This document shows positions 50,950-60,006 of a stretch of DNA of 64,000 nucleotides, piece after piece. Both the position numbers and the translations under genes were made by a program. Under the pieces are notes generated by a model, which had not been told where the DNA came from, ran no database searches, and worked only from the letters and a program-made list of their open reading frames with translations. Each line of letters starts with the position of its first letter. Position 1 is the first letter of the stretch. Origin of the DNA: DATBSK01 sp964501785 (lineage in GTDB: Bacteria; Actinomycetota; Acidimicrobiia; IMCC26256; PALSA-555); the NCBI GenBank assembly GCA_964501785.1, contig CAZCUD010000001.1, positions 186,001 to 250,000 on the forward strand, in the 5' to 3' direction.

Positions 50950-52596
50950 TCAGTGGACGGGCAGGTCGGCGCCCCGCCGTTCGTCGGCGATGGCCGACGC
51001 CACCGAGGCCGTGGGCGCGTGGCCGGTGAGGGCGACCGCGAAGGGCTCGCGGTCGAGTGCATAGAGGAGGACGTCGGTGCGGGCCCGCACCGTGGCGGTG
51101 CGGGCGACGCCGTGGAGCAGGGCGATCTCGCCGAAGCCCTCACCCCGGCCGAGCACCGCGATGACGTGGCCGTGCTTCACCACCTCCACGTCACCGCTGG
51201 CGACGGCGAAGTAGCGGTCGCCGTCGTCGCCTTCCTGCACGATCGCCGCGCCCGCGCTCAGCTCGATCGGCTCGAGCGCGAGCGCGAGCGCCTCGAGCTC
51301 GGCCGAGGGGAGCGGGCGGAAGATCGGCAGCCGGCGCAGCAGCGCGAGCTGGACGACCGGCACCTCGGCGGCCGCGTCCACCGCGAGCACGGCTCGGGTC
51401 CGCACGATCGCGAGCAGCGCGACGATCAGCCCGATCCCGATGAGCGCGGCCTCCGGGCCGCCCACCTCGTCGAGCACGGGTGCGAGCACCGACCCGAGCG
51501 CGAGACCGAGCATCGCCAACCCCTCCGCGATGCCGAACACCCGCGCGAGCACGGCCGGGCGCGCGGTGCGGAGCAGCAGCGTGCGCGCGCCGACGTCGAG
51601 CACCGACCGGCTCGCGCCGGCGACGGTGAACAGCGCGAACGCGGCCGCGGTGGTCGGCGCGAGGCCAAGGACGATCAGCGCCACGCCCCAGGTGAGCGCG
51701 CCGCCGAGCACGGCCGGGGCCATGCGCCGCCCGCCGATGAGGAGCATCGCGGCCGCGACGCCGATCAGCCCGCCGAGGCCGAACACGCCCTGGAGGTAGC
51801 CCGCGCCGCTCGCGCCGATGTCGAGCACGTCGAGGGCCAGGATCACCGCGAGCAGGTCGATCGCGCCCCAGCCGATGTGCTCGAGGCCGATGAAGCCGAC
51901 GAGCAGCCGGGCCTCGCGGTGCTCGCGCAGCGCGCGGATGCCGTCGCGAACCTCTTGCACGCCACTGCGGCCGAGGTCGTCGGCACCGCCGCGGCGCGGG
52001 TCGGGGTCGGTCGCGCGCAGCGGCGCCACCAACGCGGTGGCGACGACCATCACCACGGCGGCGGCGACGAACACGGTGCCGGGATCGGCGAACGCGAGGA
52101 GCACGCCGGCGAGCGCGGGCGCGGCGAGCACCGAGACGTTCTCGACCCATCCCGAGGTGACCATCGCCGCGGTGAGCTCGGTCGGCGACCGTGAGAGGGC
52201 GGGGGTGAGGACGGCGTGCGTGGGTCGGCTCACGGTGAGCGTGGTGGCGGCGACCGCGCCGAAGACGTACACGACGATCGCCGGCCCGCCCGCCAGCATC
52301 ACCGCGGCGGTGGCGGCGTACGCGGCGCCCTGGATCGCGTAGCCGACCGTCTGCACGCGCGTGGGAGCCACACGGTCGGCGAGCGTCCCGAGGAACGGCG
52401 CCGCGAGCATCGCGGGGACGAGCTGCACGATCGACACGACGCCCGCCTCGCCCGCACCACCGCGCTCGAACGCGTACACGAGCATGGCGACCCACACGCC
52501 TTGCTCGGCGAAGTTGAAGCCGCAGAAGCCGGCCTGGGCGCGACGCAGCTCGCGGGAGTGCAGCACCGCCCGCATCGCCGCCCACGCCTGCTTCAC
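50950..52596 (-). CDS. MFS transporter fused to a cyclic-nucleotide-binding domain
   Basis: Protein of 548 residues, GTG start with GGGGGGAT upstream. Residues 1-410 form a 12-helix MFS transporter (LGTLADRVAPTRVQTVGY is the loop 2-3 motif). Residues about 425-530 are a CNB barrel: LRRLPIFRPLPSAELEALAL, GAAIVQEGDDGDRYFAVASG, GEGFGEIALLHGVARTATVRA. The GEIALLHGVARTA cassette keeps Glu and Arg for cAMP binding. Transport may be gated by a cyclic nucleotide; the substrate is unknown. Confidence 0.88.
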   Translation of the reverse strand: MKQAWAAMRAVLHSRELRRAQAGFCGFNFAEQGVWVAMLVYAFERGGAGEAGVVSIVQLVPAMLAAPFLGTLADRVAPTRVQTVGYAIQGAAYAATAAVMLAGGPAIVVYVFGAVAATTLTVSRPTHAVLTPALSRSPTELTAAMVTSGWVENVSVLAAPALAGVLLAFADPGTVFVAAAVVMVVATALVAPLRATDPDPRRGGADDLGRSGVQEVRDGIRALREHREARLLVGFIGLEHIGWGAIDLLAVILALDVLDIGASGAGYLQGVFGLGGLIGVAAAMLLIGGRRMAPAVLGGALTWGVALIVLGLAPTTAAAFALFTVAGASRSVLDVGARTLLLRTARPAVLARVFGIAEGLAMLGLALGSVLAPVLDEVGGPEAALIGIGLIVALLAIVRTRAVLAVDAAAEVPVVQLALLRRLPIFRPLPSAELEALALALEPIELSAGAAIVQEGDDGDRYFAVASGDVEVVKHGHVIAVLGRGEGFGEIALLHGVARTATVRARTDVLLYALDREPFAVALTGHAPTASVASAIADERRGADLPVH

Positions 52597-52712
52597 GCCA
52601 TGATCCCCCCGCCGCCCACGGCCGGCCGTCCGGCGACATCATGGCCGCTGCGTCGACCGATTGCAGGGGAGCGACGCGGTCGGTCGGCGGCTCGTTTCGG
52701 TCCCGTGGCGCG

Positions 52713-53207
52713 CTAGTCGCCGCGGCAGCGCACGTCGCGCAACGTCACCTCGAGGCCGCGGGCGAGCTCCTCGCGCTCGGCCGCGCTCAGCTGCGCCTCG
52801 GGGTGCAGCAGCCCGAACATCGTGTACGACGACGGTGGCATCGACTCCTCGCGCACCTCCTCGGCGGCGTCGTCGGCCTCGTTGTCGCCGCCGCCGCCGT
52901 GGGGCTCGCACTCGGAGAAGTTGAGCTCGGCGCGTCCCTCGTCGATGTGGCTGGTGATCAGCCACGAGACGGGCGCGATGCGCTCGAACCAGTACGGGTC
53001 GGACTCGTTGCTGTGGCAGTTGAAGCATGCGGCGACGGCGAGCTCGCGGGTGCGGGCGCTGTCCCAGGGTGGCTCGTCGCGTCGTGACGGGTTCGACCAG
53101 CGGTACGGCACGAGCTGGAGGAGCCCGATCACCAGCACCAGGAACGCGCCCGTGATGAGCACGCCCCGCACGGTGATCCGGTCGCGCCAGCGGCGACGCT
53201 CGGCCAT
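52713..53207 (-). CDS. Membrane-anchored haem-binding domain protein
   Basis: Protein of 164 residues. One N-terminal transmembrane helix (ITGAFLVLVIGLLQLVPYRW) is followed by the haem-binding domain motif CFNCHSNESDPYWF, with Cys61, Cys64 and His65 forming a c-type haem site, then WLITSHIDEGRAELNFSE. The family is membrane-anchored with the haem domain outside. It may exchange electrons with the neighbouring cupredoxin protein (inference). Start 53207 (MAERRRWRD) is chosen because the upstream extension lacks protein character. Confidence 0.85.
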   Translation of the reverse strand: MAERRRWRDRITVRGVLITGAFLVLVIGLLQLVPYRWSNPSRRDEPPWDSARTRELAVAACFNCHSNESDPYWFERIAPVSWLITSHIDEGRAELNFSECEPHGGGGDNEADDAAEEVREESMPPSSYTMFGLLHPEAQLSAAEREELARGLEVTLRDVRCRGD

Positions 53208-53308
53208 CGTCGCATCATGCCCGCATCCGGGATGCGAGATGCCTAGGAGGTCGCGATCATGGGCATGAACCCGTGCGAGACGCGTGCACCCGACCGAGGG
53301 GACGAACG

Positions 53309-53875
53309 ATGACACGACGGTTCTCGATCCGACCGACGCTCACGCTGCGGGGGCGCACGTTCAAGGGGCTGCGTGGCTTCTCGGGCAAGCCCGCGCACCC
53401 GCCGCTCACCGACATCCCCGTTGCCGCGTACGTGATCGTCGCCGGGTTCGACACGGTCGCCTACATCGCCGGCGCCGGGTCGTCGCTCGCCCGCCAGCTC
53501 TACCTCGCGGCGGGCTTCGTGCTGATCGCCGGGCTCGCGGTGTCGGTGCTGACCGCGGCGACCGGGTTCTGGGACTGGCTGCGCTCGACGGAACCCGGCA
53601 CCCAGGCCCGGCGCACCGCAAACTGGCACATGGCCGTGATGCTCTGCGTCACCGCGATCGTCGTGGCCGACCTGATCGTGCGCGTCACCCAGTGGGACCA
53701 CGCGTCACCGAGCGGGTTGGTGCTCGGGTTGTCGCTCGCCGCGGGGACGCTCGTCGGCTACGGCGCGGCCTACGGCGGCACGCTCGTGTTCGACTACGGC
53801 TTCAACGTCGAGACGGCGGGCGACCACCCCGTGTGGCAAAAGTCCGAGACCGACGTCTTCCCCGGCGACCACTGA
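53309..53875 (+). CDS. DUF2231-like four-helix membrane protein
   Basis: Protein of 188 residues, ribosome-binding site GAGGGGA. GKPAHPPLTDIPVAAYVIVAGFD is the DUF2231 opening with HP, followed by about four transmembrane helices (LAAGFVLIAGLAVSVLTAATGFWDW, then NWHMAVMLCVTAIVVADLIV). His residues in the helices may bind haem as in related families, though none is proven. It ends with a soluble tail. Divergent from the haem-binding protein gene. Confidence 0.78.
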   Translation: MTRRFSIRPTLTLRGRTFKGLRGFSGKPAHPPLTDIPVAAYVIVAGFDTVAYIAGAGSSLARQLYLAAGFVLIAGLAVSVLTAATGFWDWLRSTEPGTQARRTANWHMAVMLCVTAIVVADLIVRVTQWDHASPSGLVLGLSLAAGTLVGYGAAYGGTLVFDYGFNVETAGDHPVWQKSETDVFPGDH

Positions 53876-53920
53876 CCGCAGCTGCAGTCGGGCAGTGCCC
53901 GGCGGGGCACCGGACGCGCG

Positions 53921-55636
53921 TCAGGGGAGGGGGCGGGGGGACTCGGTGATGTGGCGCATGACCTGTTGGACGACGTTGCTGCCTTCGGCAACCGCGGAGG
54001 CGACCCGCTTCATCGATCCGGCGCGGACGTCGCCGACGGCGAAGACGCCGGGGGTGCGCGTCTCGAAGGCGTACGGCGGGCGCTCGAGCGGCCACGTTCC
54101 TTCGCCGGCGCGCTCGACGTCGACGCCGGTGCGCACGAACCCGTGGTCGTCGCGCTCGATGGTCTCGGGCAGCCAGTCGGTGCGGGGCAGCGCACCGATC
54201 ATCACGAACAGCGCGTCGGCCGGCACCTGGTGCTCGTCGCCGCTGGCGCGGTCGCGCAGGCGCAGCCACTCGAGCCGACCCTCGCCGCCGCCGTCGACCA
54301 CCTCGGTCTCGAACACGATCGACACGTGCGGCGCGGCCTCGATCTCCTGGCGCAGGTACTGCGACATCGAGTCGGCCAACGTGTCGGTGCGCACGACGAT
54401 GCGGACCTGCCGAGCGAAGCGGGCCAGGTGCAGCGCGGCCTGGCCGGCCGAGTTGCCGCCACCCACCACGTACACGTCGCGTCCGGTGCACGCCTGCGCC
54501 TCCGACGTCGACGCACCGTAGAAGACGCCCGCGCCGAGGCGCTCGTCGAGGGCGGGCACGTCGAGGTGCCGGTACGACACACCCATCGCGAGCACGACCG
54601 CCCGCGCCTCGATCTCGGTGCCGTCGGCGAGCACGACGGTGTGGCCTCCGTCGGCGCCGGGCCGCAGCTCGGTGACGTCGCACATCACGAGGAACTGCGC
54701 ACCGAACACCCACGCTTGCTGGTAGGCGCGCTGCGCAAGCTCGGCGCCGCTCACGCCGCGGGAGAACCCGAGGTAGTTGCGGATGCGCGAGCTCGACCCG
54801 GCCTGGCCGCCGATCGACTCGCCCTCCACCACGAGCGCGTCCACGCCCTCGGCCGCGGCGTACACGCCCGCGGCCAGGCCCGACGGGCCGGCGCCGATCA
54901 CCACCATGTCGAAGCTGCGCCGGTCGGTGAGCTCGGTCGTCATGCCGTAGCCGCGGGCGACCTCGGCGTTGGTCGGGTCGACGAGGACCCGCCCGTCGAA
55001 CAGCACGACGACCGGGCGCTCCTCGTCCGCCAGGTCGAGCGCGACCAGCACGTCGCGCCCCTCGGGCTCGGACGTGTCGAAGAAGAGGTGGGGCACGCCG
55101 TTGCGAGTCAGCAGGCTGCGCAGCTCGTGACCTCGCGGGTCGTACGGCCCCGCCAGCACCACCAGCTGGCGCGGCTCACCCTGGGCGGCCCGCGACCACT
55201 CGTGCAGGAACTCGGTGATCGTCCGGTGGAACAGCTCGTCGTGGCCGGGGAGCGGGCGCAGCACGTAGTAGTCGAGGTGCCCGACGGCCATGGCGTGGCG
55301 GATCGCCTTCGCGGTGCGCTCGTCGCCCCAGTCGCCGAAGTCGATGAGCAGCCCCCGCTTGGTGGTCGGGTGCAGCTCGCTCACCTGCTCCAGCAGCTCG
55401 GTGCCGGTGAGGCCGTCGAGCCACTGCGCGGTGAGGACGAGCGCGACCGGGTCGCCGGCGGCCTTCCACGCCTCCAGGCTCTCGATCGCGTCCTCGGCCG
55501 ACGCGGTGCTGACGATGCGGTAGTCGCCGCCGTAGCGGCGGCTCAGCTCGCGCCCGATCCGCGTCTGGCTCTCGGTGTCCGACTCGACGACGAGGATGAC
55601 CGCTCCGGGCCCGGGCCCGGGCCCGGGCGCCTCCAT
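53921..55636 (-). CDS. Receiver-like domain fused to thioredoxin-reductase-like FAD oxidoreductase
   Basis: Protein of 571 residues. Residues 1-125 look like a response-regulator receiver (AVILVVESDTESQTRIGREL, then VALVLTAQWLDGLTGTELL). A short thioredoxin-fold-like segment follows (LVVLAGPYDPRGHELRSLLTRN). The C-terminal 300 residues are thioredoxin-reductase-like with FAD motif VIGAGPSGLAAGVYAA and NADPH motif VVGGGNSAGQAALH, but the CxxC pair is missing. TPGVFAVGDVRAG is the FAD end motif. Such proteins occur in actinobacteria with unknown partners. ATG 55636 is used; an in-frame ATG at 55702 overlaps the palindrome. Confidence 0.85.
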   Translation of the reverse strand: MEAPGPGPGPGAVILVVESDTESQTRIGRELSRRYGGDYRIVSTASAEDAIESLEAWKAAGDPVALVLTAQWLDGLTGTELLEQVSELHPTTKRGLLIDFGDWGDERTAKAIRHAMAVGHLDYYVLRPLPGHDELFHRTITEFLHEWSRAAQGEPRQLVVLAGPYDPRGHELRSLLTRNGVPHLFFDTSEPEGRDVLVALDLADEERPVVVLFDGRVLVDPTNAEVARGYGMTTELTDRRSFDMVVIGAGPSGLAAGVYAAAEGVDALVVEGESIGGQAGSSSRIRNYLGFSRGVSGAELAQRAYQQAWVFGAQFLVMCDVTELRPGADGGHTVVLADGTEIEARAVVLAMGVSYRHLDVPALDERLGAGVFYGASTSEAQACTGRDVYVVGGGNSAGQAALHLARFARQVRIVVRTDTLADSMSQYLRQEIEAAPHVSIVFETEVVDGGGEGRLEWLRLRDRASGDEHQVPADALFVMIGALPRTDWLPETIERDDHGFVRTGVDVERAGEGTWPLERPPYAFETRTPGVFAVGDVRAGSMKRVASAVAEGSNVVQQVMRHITESPRPLP

Positions 55637-55660
55637 GCTCGTCACCGCAGCCCTCGGTCC

Positions 55661-55703
55661 GTTGGAAGACTGACCGACACCTGGTGTCGCTGAGTCTTCC
55701 AAC
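55661..55703 (-). repeat. 43-nt nested palindrome, copy C1
   Basis: Outer arms GTTGGAAGACT / AGTCTTCCAAC (11 bp), a 3x3 mismatch, inner arms CGACACC / GGTGTCG (7 bp) around one T. Same total length and layout as B1 but unrelated sequence. It lies 19 nt after the stop of the minus-strand gene at 55722. Confidence 0.8.
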
Positions 55704-55721
55704 GCTGCAATGGGGTGGTCG

Positions 55722-56474
55722 TCATGGGGTGGGGGCGGGGGCGGGGGCGGGTTGGGGTTGGGTGGCGCACTCCTCGGGGAGCTCGACGTCGCCGGCCTTC
55801 TTGGAGATGTCGTCGATGAAGATCCACTCGTCCTGCTCGACGTCGTAGAGGTTCTGGATGCCGAACTGGAGGACCTGCCAGAACTCCTTCGGGTCGTCGC
55901 GGCCCACGTAGAGGTCGCCCGACATGAGCGGGATGCGGATCGTCACGCCAGGGATCTCGGGCAGCACGCCGGGCGGGGGCTCGAACACCAGGCCGACCCG
56001 GAAGTGGTTCACCTCGATCGGCTGCTTGCGATCGAGCGTCTCGGGGCCGACGAAGCGGGCGCCCGACAAGCCGTCGTTGAGCTGGTCGAGCGTGTACGGA
56101 CCGACCGGTGAGCACGGACGCCGGTCGATGCCCGGCCACTCGTAGGTGAGGGTGTAGAGGACGCCGTCGTAGATGAGGTTGGTGAAGTGGACGGTCGAGC
56201 CCTCTTCACCGGCGGTCATCTGCATGTTGCCCTCGCCGTCACCGGTCCAGGTGAACGGCACCGTCAGCTCGAGGTCGGGCACCTCGTAGGTGCCGGTCCA
56301 GGTGAACTTCTTTGGGATCTGCGGGGGCGGCGGCGCGTCCTTCGACGACGCCCCAGCCGTCCCGGATGCGCCGGCACCGGGCATCGCCGCGGCCGACGTT
56401 GCGACGAGCGCGGCGAGGGCCAGGCCCACTGCGACGATCCGGCGGCGGGTTCTGCGTCGTGGGCTGGCATCCAT
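55722..56474 (-). CDS. Secreted protein of unknown function
   Basis: Protein of 250 residues with a signal peptide (ASPRRRTRRRIVAVGLALAALVATSAAAMPG). The mature part starts after a Pro-rich stretch (KDAPPPPQIPKK) and has two similar strand pairs (FTWTGTYEVPDLELTVPFTWTG). The C-terminus is Pro/Ala-rich and is encoded by a G-rich tract on the plus strand. No family recognised. TACCGT lies 7 nt upstream of the ATG on the minus strand, so the message is probably leaderless. Confidence 0.7.
   Translation of the reverse strand: MDASPRRRTRRRIVAVGLALAALVATSAAAMPGAGASGTAGASSKDAPPPPQIPKKFTWTGTYEVPDLELTVPFTWTGDGEGNMQMTAGEEGSTVHFTNLIYDGVLYTLTYEWPGIDRRPCSPVGPYTLDQLNDGLSGARFVGPETLDRKQPIEVNHFRVGLVFEPPPGVLPEIPGVTIRIPLMSGDLYVGRDDPKEFWQVLQFGIQNLYDVEQDEWIFIDDISKKAGDVELPEECATQPQPAPAPAPTP
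55724..55764 (+). other. G-rich tract with quadruplex potential
   Basis: Contains more than four runs of three or more G with short spacers (GGGGTGGGGGCGGGGGCGGG, then GGTTGGGGTTGGG). It lies over the last codons of the secreted-protein gene on the opposite strand, encoding the Pro/Ala tail. Confidence 0.6.
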
Positions 56475-56541
56475 CGCGGTGACGGTACTCGCACGAGCAG
56501 TCCGAGCCCGGGCCGACAGCACTGGCTAGCGTCCCGAACCG

Positions 56542-57189
56542 ATGGACCTCAGCACTGGCGAGATCTTCGTCCAGGCGATCATCGCGATCTACATGATCTC
56601 GAACCCGATCGACCCGGTGAAGATCCTCGTCTTCAACCGGGTGGTCGCTCGCGATCACCGCAACCGCACGCGCGCCGCGATGACGGTGGCGCTGCTGATG
56701 TTCGCGATCCTCGGCGTCGCCGCGCTCGCCGGCCGCGAGCTGCTCCAGCTGATGGGCATCGACCTCGGCGCGTTCAGCGTCGTCGGCGGCGTGCTCGTCG
56801 CGGGCATGGGCTTCGAGATGCTCTACGGCGGCGCGTCGACTCGCGCCAACGGTCGGGTCGAAGCCGAGGACGAGTCGAGCGGCGACGACGGTGCGGCGGA
56901 GGGCCTCGTCATGCCGCTCGCCACGCCGCTCATGGCCGGTCCCGGCTCGATCACCACGGTGATCGCGGTGTCCACCTACTCCGACGACGGCACGACGCTC
57001 GTCGCCGCGCTGGTGGGGGTCATCGTGGTGTCGGTGCTCGCGTTCTGCTCGTTCGCGTTCCTCGGCGGCCCGCTCGAGCGGCTCAAGCCGTCGACCGCCG
57101 CGCTGCTCGCCCGCATCGGCGGGCTGCTGCTCGCCACGATCGGCGCGCAGCTGGTGCTGGGCGGCATCCGCACGTACTACGGGTTCTGA
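56542..57189 (+). CDS. MarC-family membrane protein
   Basis: Protein of 215 residues with about six transmembrane helices. MISNPIDPVKILVFNRVV and LVMPLATPLMAGPGSITTVI are the two conserved MarC/UPF0056 blocks. The family forms inner-membrane proteins of unknown transport function; earlier links to multiple-antibiotic resistance were not upheld for the E. coli protein. A charged central loop (VEAEDESSGDDGAAEG) separates the halves. It is 14 nt before an NTF2-like gene and probably co-transcribed. Confidence 0.87.
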   Translation: MDLSTGEIFVQAIIAIYMISNPIDPVKILVFNRVVARDHRNRTRAAMTVALLMFAILGVAALAGRELLQLMGIDLGAFSVVGGVLVAGMGFEMLYGGASTRANGRVEAEDESSGDDGAAEGLVMPLATPLMAGPGSITTVIAVSTYSDDGTTLVAALVGVIVVSVLAFCSFAFLGGPLERLKPSTAALLARIGGLLLATIGAQLVLGGIRTYYGF

Positions 57190-57203
57190 CGAGGGGGTCG
57201 CCG

Positions 57204-57680
57204 ATGACCGAGCCGACGACGATCGAGCGCACGATCGCCAGGTGGCACCAGCACCTGCGAGGCGAGCTGCCCGGGGGGCTGGACGAGCTGCTCGACGACG
57301 ACTGCGTGTTCGTGTCGCCGATCGTGTTCCGGCCCCAGGAGGGCAAGGAGATCACCAAGCTCTACCTGTCGGCGGCGGGCGCGACGCTCGGCGACGGGCC
57401 GGGTGACGGCGGGGGTGCCGGCGCCGGCGACGGTGCGAAGCCCGCGGTCGGGCCGAAGTTCCGCTACGTGCGCGAGGTGATGAGCGGCGACTCGGCCGTG
57501 CTCGAGTTCGAGACCGAGCTCGACGGCAAGTACGTCAACGGCGTCGACATCATCCGCTGCGGCGATGACGGCAAGATCGTCGAGTTCAAGGTCATGATCC
57601 GCCCGCTCCAGGCGATCGAGGCCGTGCACGCCGCGATGCGGGCGATGCTGGAGCAGATGCAGTCGTCGTCCGATCGGTGA
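57204..57680 (+). CDS. SnoaL/NTF2-like protein
   Basis: Protein of 158 residues in the NTF2 fold: TIERTIARWHQHLRGELPGGLDELLDDDCVFVSPIVF, then VLEFETELDGKYVNGVDIIRCGDDGKIVEFKVMIRPL. A Gly-rich insert (GDGPGDGGGAGAGDG) interrupts the barrel. Members are small isomerases or binding proteins; no substrate is evident. ATG 57204 follows GAGGGGG. It follows marC with a 14-nt gap. Confidence 0.82.
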   Translation: MTEPTTIERTIARWHQHLRGELPGGLDELLDDDCVFVSPIVFRPQEGKEITKLYLSAAGATLGDGPGDGGGAGAGDGAKPAVGPKFRYVREVMSGDSAVLEFETELDGKYVNGVDIIRCGDDGKIVEFKVMIRPLQAIEAVHAAMRAMLEQMQSSSDR

Positions 57681-57756
57681 TGCCACGCGCGGACGGGGCG
57701 CTGCGTCTGCGCCCCGCCCGCGACGCGGGTCTCGTGCGCTGCTCGGCGGAGCAGCG

Positions 57757-59937
57757 TCAGTGGCTGAACCGCACGCGTGGCAGCGCCCGGTCGAGCCACC
57801 GCGGCAGGTACCAGTTCCGCTCGCCGAGCAGCGCCATCGTCGCCGGCACCAGCATCATCCGCACGATCGTCGCGTCGAGCAGCACCGCGAGGGCGAGCGT
57901 GATGCCGAGCTCGGTCGGTGGGATCGGGCCCGTGACGCCGAACGCGATGAACACGACGATCATCACGAGCGCGGCGTTGGTGATCGGTCGCCCCGTGCGC
58001 GCGATGCCCTCGCGGACGGCGCGGCGCGTGTCACCGGTCGCTTCGTAGCGCTCCCGGATCGCGGCCAGCAGGAAGAGCTGGTAGTCCATCGAGAGGCCGA
58101 ACAGCAGCGCGAAGAAGAACAGGGGTGCCCACGCGTCGACGAAGCCCTGCGACTCGATGCCGAGCAGGCCTGCGCCGACGCCGTGCTGGAACACGATCGT
58201 CGCGAACCCGAAGGCCGCACCGACGGTCAGGACGTTCATCAGGATCGACGTGAGCGCGACGACGATGCTGCGGAAGACGACGAGCAGCAGCACGAACGCC
58301 ACGATCAGGATGATCCCGATCGCGACCGGGGCGGTGCTGGTGAGGACGTCGGTGAGGTCACGGTTCTGTGCAGCCGGCCCGCCGACGCGTGCGTCGGGCA
58401 CGGCGGTCTCGAGCTCGCCCCGCAGGCGGTCGACGAGCTCCGCGGTGCGCGAGTCGTCGACCGCGGTCGAGCCGGTCACCCGCACGACGGTGCGTCCGGT
58501 GTCAGCGGGCTCGCTGACGATGCGCGCGTCGACGACGTCGGGATCGCGTCCGGCCACGTCCACGACGGTCGACGCGTCGGCGGCCGGGACGGTCACGAAC
58601 AGCGGCGCGGCCGCGCCGTCGCCGAACGCCGCGACCAGCAGCTCGTAGCCGTCGCGGCTCGTGTGGCCCTCGTCGACGACCCGGGCGCCGGGCATGCCCA
58701 GCTTCATGCCCACGGCCGGGACGGCCAGCGCGCCCAGCACGAGCACGCCGATCGCCAGCGTGGCTCCGGGCCGGCGCAGCGCCAGCCCGGTCCAGCGGGC
58801 CCATCGGCCCTCGGCGGCGATGTCGGGGTCCTTCCGGCCCCGCTGGACGAGGACCCGATCACCGAGCGCGACGAGCAGTGCCGGGAGCAGGGTCAACGAC
58901 GCGAGCGCGACCGCGACCACGGCGAGGATCATCCCGAGCGCCATCGACCGGAACACCATGACCGGCACGAGGAACACCGCGGCGAGCGACAGCACCACGG
59001 TGAGCGCCGAGAGGAACACCGCCTTGCCCGACGTCGACAGCGTGCTCTCGATCGCGGTGACGGCGTCCTTCCCCTCCGCGCGCTCCTCCCGGTAGCGGCT
59101 GACGATGAAGAGGCTGTAGTCGATGCCGACCGCGAGGCCGATCATCATCGAGAAGTTCATCGACCACACCGACAGCGGCATCACCCCGGTGAGCAGGTGC
59201 AGGCCGGCCCAGCCGACAGCGATGCCGGCGACGGCGAGGAGCAGCGGCAACCCGGCCGCGATCGCCGCACCGAACGCCACGAACAGCAGCACCAGGCTCG
59301 GGATGCCGCTCAGCAGCTCCGCCTTGTGCAGCGCGGACTCGTTGACCTCGTTGAAGTCGCTCCACACCGGCCACTCGCCGGTGACCTCGGCGCGCGCGTC
59401 CGGCACGAGCTCGAGCTCGGCGACGCGATCGCCCAGCGCGCCGGCGGCGATCGGTCGGTCGGCGTCGCTCTCGACGATCGTCTCGACCGGGACGATCGCA
59501 GTGCGGCCGTCGGGCGCGACGAGCCCCGACTCGGGTGGGAGCGCGAGCGGATCGGCGACCGATCGCACGCCGGGCATGCGAGCCACGTCGCGGACGAGCG
59601 CCTCGAGCCCATCGGGGTCGGACGCGATCGGGTCCGCCTGGCGGTAGACGACGACCGGGTTCTCGGCCCCGAGCGCCGGGAAGTCGCGGCGCAGCTCGTC
59701 GCGCACCTCCTGGGCGGTCGAGCCCTGTGCCTCCCAGCCGGCGCCCGAGAGCGCGCCGTTGAGCGTCAGCGCGAGCGGGGCCGCCGCGATGGTGGCGATG
59801 ACCCAGGTGGCGATGACGCCGCGGCGGTGACGAGCCGACCAGGCCCCGAGACGCGAGAACCACGCGCGCTCGTCGGGTGGTGGCGAAGGCTCGTGCTCGC
59901 TCGGCAGCTCCGCCGACGGGGGGCTGATGACGCTCAT
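57757..59937 (-). CDS. MMPL/RND-type lipid exporter
   Basis: Membrane protein of 726 residues. It has two repeats of a large periplasmic loop plus a bundle of transmembrane helices, about 12 in total. GIDYSLFIVSRYREER and GLSMDYQLFLLAAIRERYE are the two MMPL Asp-Tyr proton-relay helices. MMPL proteins export lipids, siderophores or drugs using the proton gradient. ATG 59937 (MSVISPPSAELP) is used; the longer frame would place the operators inside the coding region. Two CsoR-type palindromes lie just upstream. Confidence 0.9.
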   Translation of the reverse strand: MSVISPPSAELPSEHEPSPPPDERAWFSRLGAWSARHRRGVIATWVIATIAAAPLALTLNGALSGAGWEAQGSTAQEVRDELRRDFPALGAENPVVVYRQADPIASDPDGLEALVRDVARMPGVRSVADPLALPPESGLVAPDGRTAIVPVETIVESDADRPIAAGALGDRVAELELVPDARAEVTGEWPVWSDFNEVNESALHKAELLSGIPSLVLLFVAFGAAIAAGLPLLLAVAGIAVGWAGLHLLTGVMPLSVWSMNFSMMIGLAVGIDYSLFIVSRYREERAEGKDAVTAIESTLSTSGKAVFLSALTVVLSLAAVFLVPVMVFRSMALGMILAVVAVALASLTLLPALLVALGDRVLVQRGRKDPDIAAEGRWARWTGLALRRPGATLAIGVLVLGALAVPAVGMKLGMPGARVVDEGHTSRDGYELLVAAFGDGAAAPLFVTVPAADASTVVDVAGRDPDVVDARIVSEPADTGRTVVRVTGSTAVDDSRTAELVDRLRGELETAVPDARVGGPAAQNRDLTDVLTSTAPVAIGIILIVAFVLLLVVFRSIVVALTSILMNVLTVGAAFGFATIVFQHGVGAGLLGIESQGFVDAWAPLFFFALLFGLSMDYQLFLLAAIRERYEATGDTRRAVREGIARTGRPITNAALVMIVVFIAFGVTGPIPPTELGITLALAVLLDATIVRMMLVPATMALLGERNWYLPRWLDRALPRVRFSH

Positions 59938-59971
59938 TTGGGGGCTCCCGGCTCGTCCGACCGTGGTCTCG

Positions 59972-59987
59972 ATACCCCGGGGGGTAT
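59972..59987 (-). promoter_or_regulatory. CsoR-type operator 1
   Basis: ATACCCCGGGGGGTAT is a perfect palindrome with 7-bp arms (ATACCCC / GGGGTAT) 34 nt before the MMPL start. CsoR/RcnR-family repressors bind ATACCC-type inverted repeats (known family behaviour). Confidence 0.6.
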
Positions 59988-60006
59988 ACGGACGACTGTA
60001 GCGGGG

